Assembly: GCA_013213915.1 (NCBI GenBank)
Contig: JABSRK010000074.1
Span: 1 to 13,190, forward strand
Length of the DNA: 13,190 nucleotides
Reading direction: 5' to 3'
Source of the DNA: Planctomycetota bacterium
GTDB taxonomy: Bacteria > Planctomycetota > GCA-002687715
Shown piece by piece: positions 6,932 to 13,190 of the stretch. The translations under genes were made by a program, and so were the position numbers. The notes beneath the pieces are model-generated. The model was given only the letters and a program-made list of their open reading frames with translations. It made no database searches and was not told the origin of the DNA. The stretch's first letter is position 1. Each line of letters opens with the position of its first letter.

Positions 6932-8422
6932 TCAGGCAATGATCTCGTTCACCAGCTCGCCGTGAACGTCCGTGAGCCGGAAGTCTCGCCCCTGGAAGCG
7001 GTGCGTGAGCCGTTTGTGGTCGAGGCCCAGAAGGTGGAGGATGGTCGCGTTGAGATCGTGAACGTGCACCGGGCGTTCGATGATGTTGTACGAAAAGTCG
7101 TCCGTGCGGCCGACTTCGACGCCGGGCTTGACGCCCCCACCGCACATCCAGGTGGTGAAGCAGCGGGGGTGGTGATCACGGCCGTACATGGTTTTCGTGA
7201 GGTTGCCCTGGCAGTAGGTGGTACGTCCGAACTCGGTCGTCCAGATCACCAGCGTGTCCTCGAGCATGCCGCGTTGCTTCAGGTCCTTGATGAGGGCAGC
7301 GCAGGGTTGATCGACGTCCCGGCATTGCTTCGGGAGGTCTCCGGGGAGGTTGCCATGCTGGTCCCAGCCACGGTGCCAGATCTGGACGAAGCGGACATCC
7401 CGTTCGGCCATGCGGCGCGCCAGGAGGCAGCTGGCGGCGAACGTGCCCTTCTTCTTCACGTCGGGGCCGTACAGGTCGAGGATGTGCTGCGGCTCGTCCG
7501 AGATGTTCATCAGGTCGGGGACGGACTTCTGCATGCGGAACGCCATCTCGTACTGCTGTGCGCGGGCGTCGATTTCGGGATCACCCTCGCGTTCGAAGAG
7601 CCGGGCGTTGAGCTTGGCGACGGCGTCGAGGATGCGGCGCCGCGAGCCCCGGTCCATGCCGGGGGGATCGTTGAGGTAGAGGACCGGGTCACCTTGCGCG
7701 CGCAGGGCCACCCCCTGGTACTCGGACGGGATGAACCCTGTGGACCACAGCCGGCTGAACAGTGCCTGCGCGGACTTGCGCCCGGTCCATGTGGCGGTCA
7801 TCACCATGTACGACGGTAGGTCGCTGTTCATGCTGCCGAGGCCGTACGAGATCCACGATCCCATGCTGGGGCGTCCGGGTAGCTCGGCCCCGGTCTGGAC
7901 GAAGGTCATGGCGGGGTCGTGGTTGATGGCGTCCGTCCACACGCTGCGGATGATCGACAGGTCATCGACGATGGTGGCGGTGTGGGGGAGGAGCTCCGAG
8001 ATCCACGTGCCGACCTCACCCGCCCGATGGAACTTGTAGATGGAAGGCGCGATGGGGAACCGCTTTTGGCCGGACGTCATGGTCGTGAACCGTTGCCGCT
8101 TGGGCTTGGCGCCCGGGCGCGGCGGCGCCGCGAATACGGACTCGGGCAGTTCCTTGTCGAACCACTTGTCCATCTCGGGCTTGTAGTCCCAGGTGTCCAT
8201 CTGGGAAGGGGCGCCGGACATGAACAAGTGAATGACCCGCTTCGCGCGCGGCGGGAAGTGGGGCCCCATGATCGCGGCTCTTTGGTCGTCGGAGCTGGCG
8301 GCCTGGGCGGCGCTGTCTGGTGTGAGGAGCGATGCGAGGGCCGCCGTTCCTATGCCCGTGGCGCAGCGCCCGAGTAGGTGGCGCCGGGTCATGATCTGTG
8401 CGTGTTCGCGGATCGGGTCCAT
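6932..8422 (-). CDS. DUF1501 Tat-exported protein
   Basis: The product is 496 aa. The N-terminus (MDPIREHAQIMTRRHLLGRC, then ATGIGTAALASLL) is the standard DUF1501/PF07394 leader with a twin-arginine Tat motif, which supports the ATG at 8422 over the internal ATG at 8392. An AAGG sequence at the end of the upstream gene is placed as a ribosome-binding site. Family blocks include HLFMSGAPSQMDTWDYKP (65-82), a region starting SVWTDAINHDPA near 160, RFVQIWHRGWDQH near 344-356, LVIWTTEFGRTTY (391-403), a GRDHHPRCFTTWMCGGGV block near 414-431, and VHVHDLNATILHLLGLD (452-468). DUF1501 belongs to the alkaline-phosphatase-like fold, as does the sulfatase that follows. Spacing is 3 bases on each side, so it is almost certainly translated from the same mRNA as its neighbours. 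It is the usual partner of DUF1549/DUF1553 cytochromes. Its reaction has not been established. Confidence 0.92.
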   Translation of the reverse strand: MDPIREHAQIMTRRHLLGRCATGIGTAALASLLTPDSAAQAASSDDQRAAIMGPHFPPRAKRVIHLFMSGAPSQMDTWDYKPEMDKWFDKELPESVFAAPPRPGAKPKRQRFTTMTSGQKRFPIAPSIYKFHRAGEVGTWISELLPHTATIVDDLSIIRSVWTDAINHDPAMTFVQTGAELPGRPSMGSWISYGLGSMNSDLPSYMVMTATWTGRKSAQALFSRLWSTGFIPSEYQGVALRAQGDPVLYLNDPPGMDRGSRRRILDAVAKLNARLFEREGDPEIDARAQQYEMAFRMQKSVPDLMNISDEPQHILDLYGPDVKKKGTFAASCLLARRMAERDVRFVQIWHRGWDQHGNLPGDLPKQCRDVDQPCAALIKDLKQRGMLEDTLVIWTTEFGRTTYCQGNLTKTMYGRDHHPRCFTTWMCGGGVKPGVEVGRTDDFSYNIIERPVHVHDLNATILHLLGLDHKRLTHRFQGRDFRLTDVHGELVNEIIA

Positions 8423-8425
8423 CGG

Positions 8426-11400
8426 TTAGCCCTTCGTGAGCGTCTCGTCCAGGTTGAGGATCATGTTCGCAATGGATGTCCACGCGGCGAGCTCACCCGC
8501 ATCGATGTCAGCCGGGGGTTTCGACTGGCCGGTCTCGATCAACCGCTTTGCCTCGACGGCACGCGTGGCGTAGTGCTTTCGTTCTGCGGTCAGCAGGTCG
8601 CGCATGACGCCGAGTTCGTATGCGTCGGGTCGGCGGGACGTCGCCCAACGCCACATCCGGGCGAGGCGCGCGTCGTCGTCGTCACCGCCATGGGCGAGGG
8701 CCTGTGCGCCGAAGCCCCGGGCGGCCTCTACGAACTGGATGTCGTTCATGAGCGCCAGCGCCTGCAGCGGAGTGTTGGTGCGGCCGCGGCGCACCGAGCA
8801 CGCCTCGCGGGACGGCGCATCCAACAGGGACATGGTCGGATGCGGGGCCGTTCGTTTCCAGAACGTGTAGAGGCTCCGGCGCCACAAAGCGTGTCCCTTG
8901 TCCTGTCGGAAGTTGGCCGTGTTGCTGTCGGTGTAGCCGACCGCTTTCCAGACCCCCAGTGGCTGATACGGCCGGACGCCCTTGCCGCCGATGGCCTGGA
9001 CCAGGAGTCCACCCATGAGCAGCGCGCCGTCTCGGATCTCCTCCGCGTCGAGGCGGTGTCGTGGGCCTCGGGCGAGGAGCTTGTTGGCCGGGTCGGCCTG
9101 GAGCCCGGCGGCGGAGATGGATGATGCCTGCGCGTAGGTGGCCGAAGACACCATGAGGCGGAGCATGTGCTGGATGTCCCATCCGCTCTCCACGAACTCG
9201 ACGGCCAGCCAGTCCAGGAGCTGCGGGTGAGTCGGGTAGGTGCCCTGTGAACCGAAGTCTTCGGGAGTGGCGACCAGGCCGGCGCCGAACAGCATCTGCC
9301 AGAGCCGGTTGACGAAGACCCTCGATGTGAGCGGGTGCGCGGGATCGACGAGCCATCGGGCGAGGCTGAGCCGACCGCTCTTCGCTCCGTCCTTCAGCGG
9401 TGGGAGCGCGGACGGAACGCCGGGGGTCACGACCTCTCCCGGGTTGTCGTACTCGCCGCGGATCAAGATGCGGGATTCGCGTGGCTTCGGGAGCTCCGCC
9501 ATCACCATGGTCTTCGGGTACGCGGCCTCGACCTTCTTGCGTTCATCCTTGAACTTGCGCAGCGCTTGCTTCTTCTTGCGCCACGGTTCCGAGTGGTTCG
9601 TGCGGTAGTAGGAGCGCAGGCGCGTCGTCTCCGCGTCGCTGCGTTGGGCCACTGCCACCGAGAGAATGCGCGCCACCGCCGTCGGGACGCCATCGACGTA
9701 TTCGCCGAGGGCCCGGAAGTAGAACCCGCAGGCGCCGCCTCCGTTGACGATCTTGATCATGAGCCGGTTCTCGCCGGCCTGGAGGCCTACATCGACCCGG
9801 TCCTGATCGGCTGCTACGCCGCGGGCCACATTGCGGACGAAGATCTCCTTGCCGTTCAAGAACACCTTGATGGAGTCGTCGCTGCCGACGAAGAACGAGA
9901 ACGGGCGGGCGCTGGGCGAATCGATGATCCGTTGGAGGTAGTACGCGCGGTTGGGGAGCTGGGAGAACAGGTGCGATTTTCCGTCCACGTATTCGGGGGC
10001 GGGGACCCAGCCGACCTTCCCGTCCTGGTACCTGGCGGCCGGGTCAGGGTTCTTCTCGGGTGCGTAGGCCCGTTTCAGGGCCTGGTTCATGTTCTTGCCC
10101 TCGAACGGCTGCTCGGTGCGCAGCCACGGGCGCAGCACCGCCGGAGTCTTGTCCACCCGGTCAGAAACCGAGACCCGGAAACGGGCGATGGTGTGTTGGA
10201 GGAACCCGGATCCGAATCCGAGTCGCAGCTTCAACTGTGTGCCGCCGACGTAGCTGATCGGCTTTTCGAGTCGGAAGACGATGGATCGCTCGTCGTCGGC
10301 GCCGCCGGAGATCGCCCAGCCCGTCTCGGGTTTTCCGTCCAACGTGTTGGCCGCGGGGAAATCACGCTGATTCCAGTCCGCCGCGGCGGCATCGATCTTG
10401 ATCTTGGTCGTCTGTTCGCAGTTCTGCGCAGGCGCCGCGTCGAGCTCGACGTTGGTGAGGACGATGTTGTTGTGATCGGCGCGGCCGATGCCGCCGCCGG
10501 GTTGGTCCGGATCGGGCAACAGTTCGACACGGACGACGCGGATGTCGCGCAGGTGTGTGCGGGCGACGACCTCGTAGATGTCACGGGGGGGGCTCTTGCC
10601 GGTGACGTGGACCACTCGGTCTTTGCCGATGGTCATGGTGGCCTTCCCCGCGGAATATGCTTCAGCGGGTCGCAGGATGACCCAGCCGCCCGCGATCTGT
10701 TTGCCCGTCTCTTCCTCCCACGTGGCCTGGGCGGCGTCGATCTCGGGGCTGGGGGTCGCCAGTTCCGCCTCGCCTTTGCTGATGTCGGCATCGAGTTGGT
10801 TGATGCGCGCCTTCTGGTCCATGGTCGGAGCAGAGACGAAGGGCGGCGCGATGAGGGCGTTCTTGTCCGACGCGTCCTCCGAGATGGAGTGGAAGAACGC
10901 GTACAGCTGGTAGTACTCCTTCTGCGAGAAGGGGTCGAATTTGTGGTCGTGGCACTTGGCGCACTCGAGGGTGAGCCCGAGGAAGACGGTGGCCGTGGTG
11001 TCGACCCGGTCTTTTGCGTAAAGGGCGAGATACTCGCTCGCGATCATGCCGCCTTCGGCCGAGGTGACGTTGCAGCGGTTGAACCCGGTTGCGATGCGCT
11101 GCTGAAGGGTCGCTTCGGGCAGCAGGTCACCGGCCAGTTGCTCGGTGACGAACCGGTCGTAGGGCAGGTTCCGGTTGAACGCCTGCGTGACCCAGTCTCG
11201 GTATGGCCAGATGGACCGCTCGTTGTCGAGGTGAAGCCCGTGGGTGTCTCCGTAGCGGGCGGCGTCGAGCCAGTGGCGCGCCATCTGCTCGCCGTAGCGG
11301 GGCGACGCGAACAGCCGATCGATGAGGCGACCGACGGCGCCTGGCTTTGTGTCTGCGGCGAAGGCTTGCACCTCGTCCGGGCTCGGAGGCAGGCCCGTGA

Positions 11401-11983
11401 GGTCGAGGGTGATCTTGCGGCAGAGCGTTTCGGCTCCGGAGGGTGCTGACGGCGTCATGCCGCGGCGTTCGTGTTCGGCTCGGATGAAGACGTCGATGGA
11501 GCTATGTGCCCACGCGCTGTCAGCGACGACGGGCGGCGCAGGCCGACGGGGCGGCACGAACGCCCAGTGTGCCTCGAAGGGCGCGCCCTCCGCGATCCAC
11601 CGCTTCAGGACATCGATCTCTGCGGCGGTGACTGGCTTGCGCCCGGAGTCGATGGGCGGCATGCGTTCGGCGACGTCGTGATGCGACACGCGGGCGAGCA
11701 GGGCTGACGCCGAGGTGTCGCCAGGGATCACGGCCCTGCGTCCGGATGGCAGCACGGCCGTGGCTCCCTGGGGCGTATCGAGTCGCAGGCCGGCCTTGCG
11801 TTGGGCGGCGTCCGGGCCGTGGCATTTGTAGCATCGGTCCGAGAGGATTGGCCTGACGTCGCGCGCGTAGCCGACCGGGCGTTCCGCGTCCATGGTGGGC
11901 GCCTCGCCATGCATGATGGCGAAGGCGGCCGCGACCAGCCCGATGGTGGCCTGCACGGACAGCGGTATGCGGATGGATTTCAT
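8426..11983 (-). CDS. Large two-heme planctomycete cytochrome: PSCyt1-DUF1549-beta inserts-DUF1553
   Basis: The product is 1185 aa from the ATG at 11983, which has AGGG about nine bases upstream and gives the hydrophobic leader MKSIRIPLSVQATIGLVAAA; a TTG at 12010 is a poorer start. PSCyt1 (about 38-98) holds heme motif CYKCH (51-55) and RMPPIDSG, a probable Met ligand. PSCyt2/DUF1549 (about 152-367) holds LTLDLTGLPPSPDEV-type and RHWLDAARYGDTHG blocks and a second heme motif in ECAKCHDHKFDP (CAKCH 341-345). A short predicted coiled coil (about 392-428) leads to a discoidin-like segment (about 520-610, NTLDGKPETGWAIS). Next are a second beta-sandwich resembling GH2/PA14 sugar-binding modules (about 680-760, SDDSIKVFLNGKEIF), a Lys/Arg-rich helix, and PSD1/DUF1553 (about 870-1135, LVDPAHPLTSRVFVNRLW and RTNTPLQALALMND). 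The family call is firm; the naming of the insert modules is tentative. It probably passes electrons in the periplasm, but the reaction is unknown. It leads the minus-strand operon. Confidence 0.92.
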   Translation of the reverse strand: MKSIRIPLSVQATIGLVAAAFAIMHGEAPTMDAERPVGYARDVRPILSDRCYKCHGPDAAQRKAGLRLDTPQGATAVLPSGRRAVIPGDTSASALLARVSHHDVAERMPPIDSGRKPVTAAEIDVLKRWIAEGAPFEAHWAFVPPRRPAPPVVADSAWAHSSIDVFIRAEHERRGMTPSAPSGAETLCRKITLDLTGLPPSPDEVQAFAADTKPGAVGRLIDRLFASPRYGEQMARHWLDAARYGDTHGLHLDNERSIWPYRDWVTQAFNRNLPYDRFVTEQLAGDLLPEATLQQRIATGFNRCNVTSAEGGMIASEYLALYAKDRVDTTATVFLGLTLECAKCHDHKFDPFSQKEYYQLYAFFHSISEDASDKNALIAPPFVSAPTMDQKARINQLDADISKGEAELATPSPEIDAAQATWEEETGKQIAGGWVILRPAEAYSAGKATMTIGKDRVVHVTGKSPPRDIYEVVARTHLRDIRVVRVELLPDPDQPGGGIGRADHNNIVLTNVELDAAPAQNCEQTTKIKIDAAAADWNQRDFPAANTLDGKPETGWAISGGADDERSIVFRLEKPISYVGGTQLKLRLGFGSGFLQHTIARFRVSVSDRVDKTPAVLRPWLRTEQPFEGKNMNQALKRAYAPEKNPDPAARYQDGKVGWVPAPEYVDGKSHLFSQLPNRAYYLQRIIDSPSARPFSFFVGSDDSIKVFLNGKEIFVRNVARGVAADQDRVDVGLQAGENRLMIKIVNGGGACGFYFRALGEYVDGVPTAVARILSVAVAQRSDAETTRLRSYYRTNHSEPWRKKKQALRKFKDERKKVEAAYPKTMVMAELPKPRESRILIRGEYDNPGEVVTPGVPSALPPLKDGAKSGRLSLARWLVDPAHPLTSRVFVNRLWQMLFGAGLVATPEDFGSQGTYPTHPQLLDWLAVEFVESGWDIQHMLRLMVSSATYAQASSISAAGLQADPANKLLARGPRHRLDAEEIRDGALLMGGLLVQAIGGKGVRPYQPLGVWKAVGYTDSNTANFRQDKGHALWRRSLYTFWKRTAPHPTMSLLDAPSREACSVRRGRTNTPLQALALMNDIQFVEAARGFGAQALAHGGDDDDARLARMWRWATSRRPDAYELGVMRDLLTAERKHYATRAVEAKRLIETGQSKPPADIDAGELAAWTSIANMILNLDETLTKG

Positions 11984-12000
11984 CGGGGAGCCCTGGCGGG

Positions 12001-12006
12001 ATTCTA
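12001..12006 (-). promoter_or_regulatory. Possible -10 box (TAGAAT) upstream of the large cytochrome gene
   Basis: On the minus strand, TAGAAT lies 17 bases before the ATG at 11983, and would start an mRNA with a leader of only about ten bases. No matching -35 hexamer sits at 16-18 bases. The surrounding 110-base spacer is the only place in the minus-strand block with room for a separate promoter. This is a weak candidate. Confidence 0.2.
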
Positions 12007-12010
12007 CCAA

Positions 12011-12093
12011 GGGAAGGGGGCCCCGCGTTGGCCCAGAAGTCGTCCGCGGCCGCGTCGGTCACGGCGCGCTCTCCCTTCTCTGTGCCACGGCGG
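12011..12093. other. Spacer between the anti-sigma gene and the large cytochrome gene, with two short GC palindromes
   Basis: This is the main part of the largest gap in the window. It holds the perfect palindromes GGGGCCCC (12017-12024) and CGCGGCCGCG (12045-12054). Neither is followed by a T-run on either strand, so neither is a standard terminator. No open reading frame with coding character is seen here. Such palindromes arise easily in GC-rich DNA; a regulatory role is possible but unsupported. Confidence 0.3.
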
Positions 12094-12690
12094 TTAGCGC
12101 GGGGCCGCGAGGCCCGCCAGGAGTTCGCCTTCCCTCCAGATGGTCACGACGGTGTCGCCCACTGTGTGGTCGGATGACCAGTTCTCCGGGACATCATCGT
12201 TCGCGGGCCACAGGTAGAGCGTCATGCGTCGTCCGTCGGCATCACGACAAGCGACCTGCGCCGCCGGGGCCCCGCCTACGGAGCAGTAGCGTCCGCCGAG
12301 GATGGTGACGTTTCGCCGAGCGTGGAACTTCAGCGGAGTGACCGGTTCGAATCCGAGACGCTCCACCATTTCGGGCCCCAACTGCTCGATCTTGGTCGTG
12401 GCGAACTCGGGGGCGCGGCCCTTCCGATGGTTCTTCGCGATCTCGGTCGCGGCGGCTTCAGCAGTAGAAGCGTACGGCGGATGGTCGTCGATCGGGGCAT
12501 CGTTGGTGATCCACCAGGTGAGGGTGAGGAGGGCGACGAGGGAGGCCGCCGCGACGAGAGCGTGGCGGCGCCACATTGGCCGAGGGCTGTTGATCAACCC
12601 GCGTGCGTTGGCCGCGGCCGCGGCAGATGGCTCGCGGGCGCCGTACCAGTCTTGGAGACGTCGTTCGATGTCGTCGCGAGGTTCGCTCAT
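12094..12690 (-). CDS. Putative anti-sigma factor, single-span membrane protein
   Basis: The product is 198 aa from the ATG at 12690, with an AGAGGG ribosome-binding site six bases upstream. The start overlaps the TGA of the sigma-factor gene as ATGA, indicating translational coupling. Layout: a soluble N-terminal part (1-42, DDIERRLQDWYGARE), one membrane helix (about 43-61, HALVAAASLVALLTLTWWI, preceded by WRR, which predicts a cytoplasmic N-terminus), then a periplasmic domain of about 135 residues. The segment RYCSVGGAPAAQVACRDADG (134-153) followed by RRMTLYL resembles the extracytoplasmic domain of several transmembrane anti-sigma factors, by recall. There is no zinc-binding HxxxCxxC motif in the N-terminal part, so it is not a canonical ZAS anti-sigma factor. 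The call rests on topology and position next to the sigma gene. It could instead be an unrelated membrane protein. Confidence 0.65.
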   Translation of the reverse strand: MSEPRDDIERRLQDWYGAREPSAAAAANARGLINSPRPMWRRHALVAAASLVALLTLTWWITNDAPIDDHPPYASTAEAAATEIAKNHRKGRAPEFATTKIEQLGPEMVERLGFEPVTPLKFHARRNVTILGGRYCSVGGAPAAQVACRDADGRRMTLYLWPANDDVPENWSSDHTVGDTVVTIWREGELLAGLAAPR

Positions 12691-13169
12691 GTCAGGCCCT
12701 CTTCTTCGTCGTCTGCGAGTAGCTGGCGGAGCTTCTTCTTGGCGCGATGCAACGCGGAGAGGATGGTGCCTCGGGGACGCCCTGTCAGTTGGGCGATCTC
12801 GGCTGTGGTGTAGCCCTCGACAGCCGTGAGGAACAGCATCTCGCGATCTTCGGGCCGCAACTGGGCGAGGGCACCGGCCAGTTCGTCGGCGCCCCACTCC
12901 GGTTCATCGGGGGTTGGTGCCCGCGGGCCGTCACCGACCAGAGGCTCGACGGGCTGTCGCGCACCGAGCCTGCTCGCGTCGATGCGGAGGTTGCGAATGG
13001 TCTTGAACAGGTAGGCCGCGTGCCAGGGACCACTGCGTCGGCTGATGCGCAGGCATGCCTCCTGAAGCAGGTCTTCGGACAGCGTCGGGTCGTGGGTCAA
13101 GCTGAGCGCGTACCGGTAGCCCCGGCGGAGGAGCTCGTCGATGGGGTCAGACGTTCGCGGCTCGTTCAT
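12687..13169 (-). CDS. ECF-type RNA polymerase sigma factor
   Basis: The product is 160 aa from the ATG at 13169; an in-frame GTG at 13187 would add six residues, and a start outside the window cannot be excluded because only 21 bases remain. Region 2 is visible as YALSLTHDPTLSEDLLQEACLRI (roughly residues 18-40), including the conserved D-x-x-Q-E/D pattern, followed by AYLFKTIRNLRIDASR. Region 4 has a clear helix-turn-helix: LRPEDREMLFLTAVEGYTTAEIAQLTGRPRGTILSALHRAKKKLRQLL, in consecutive parts from about 105 to 152. No region 1.1 or 3 is present, as expected for the ECF group. The acidic tail (ADDEEEGLT) overlaps the anti-sigma start. It would direct RNA polymerase to an alternative promoter set. 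The genes downstream on the same strand are plausible targets, but no matching promoter was identified. Confidence 0.9.
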   Translation of the reverse strand: MNEPRTSDPIDELLRRGYRYALSLTHDPTLSEDLLQEACLRISRRSGPWHAAYLFKTIRNLRIDASRLGARQPVEPLVGDGPRAPTPDEPEWGADELAGALAQLRPEDREMLFLTAVEGYTTAEIAQLTGRPRGTILSALHRAKKKLRQLLADDEEEGLT

Positions 13170-13190
13170 CGATGGTGGGGCTGCCACCAG

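Noticed and set aside
5525..7819. A 764-codon open frame on the plus strand
   Set aside because: It lies antisense across the sulfatase and DUF1501 genes, whose products match known families from end to end. Its translation is low-complexity, rich in Arg, Gly, Val and Asp, as expected from the complement of GC-rich codons.
9335..11449. A 704-codon open frame on the plus strand
   Set aside because: It is antisense to the large cytochrome gene and shows the same shadow composition, with no recognisable domain, signal peptide or start signal.
12016..12054. GC palindromes as a factor-independent terminator
   Set aside because: The stems are short, have almost no loop and are not followed by a T-run on either strand.
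12691..12897. An N-terminal extension of the anti-sigma gene by 69 codons
   Set aside because: The extension is an Arg-rich out-of-frame reading of the sigma factor gene. The ATG at 12690 has a good ribosome-binding site and the ATGA overlap.
1..13190. CRISPR array, tRNA/rRNA, insertion sequence or attachment site
   Set aside because: No spaced direct repeats, tRNA-like cloverleaf, transposase motif or terminal inverted repeats were seen; the window is almost entirely filled by the listed genes.

Overview
The window is dense, GC-rich bacterial DNA that reads as Planctomycetota. Three secreted protein families that are hallmarks of that phylum occur together: planctomycete cytochrome c/PSD proteins (two different architectures), Tat-exported DUF1501 and DUF1552 proteins, and a secreted FG-GAP propeller with a planctomycete-style C-terminal beta domain. 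The phylum call is an inference from gene content; there is no rRNA or other marker gene in the window.

Layout. At the left edge (1-167, minus strand) is the 5' end of a DUF1080 (3-keto-disaccharide hydrolase-like) gene that runs out of the window. It is divergent from a plus-strand pair (204-3834): a two-heme PSCyt/PSD protein of the DUF1587-DUF1595-DUF1592-DUF1588-DUF1585 type, then a DUF1552 Tat protein 10 bases later. A perfect 7-bp inverted repeat lies in the short divergent start region. Facing this pair is a long minus-strand block (11983 down to 3863): a 1185-aa PSCyt1-DUF1549-DUF1553 two-heme protein, a DUF1501 Tat protein, an S1-type sulfatase and a seven-bladed FG-GAP/VCBS propeller protein. 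The spacings are 3, 3 and 24 bases, so these four are probably one operon. Upstream on the same strand (13169 down to 12094) are an ECF sigma factor and a single-span membrane protein that is probably its anti-sigma factor; their stop and start codons overlap as ATGA. Every intergenic gap is 110 bases or less. I found no RNA gene, CRISPR array, insertion sequence or convincing factor-independent terminator.

How it may work together. All the products downstream of the sigma/anti-sigma pair carry export signals, and together they combine c-type hemes, alkaline-phosphatase-fold proteins (DUF1501, DUF1552, sulfatase) and sugar- or surface-binding beta modules. The simplest reading is a locus for periplasmic or surface breakdown of a sulfated glycan, with the ECF system as a possible local switch. 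The substrate, the reactions of the DUF1501/DUF1552/PSD proteins and the regulatory link are not demonstrated by sequence. The two cytochrome/Tat pairings are known planctomycete themes. What is less ordinary is that both occur in one 12-kb locus with a sulfatase, a DUF1080 gene and an ECF pair.
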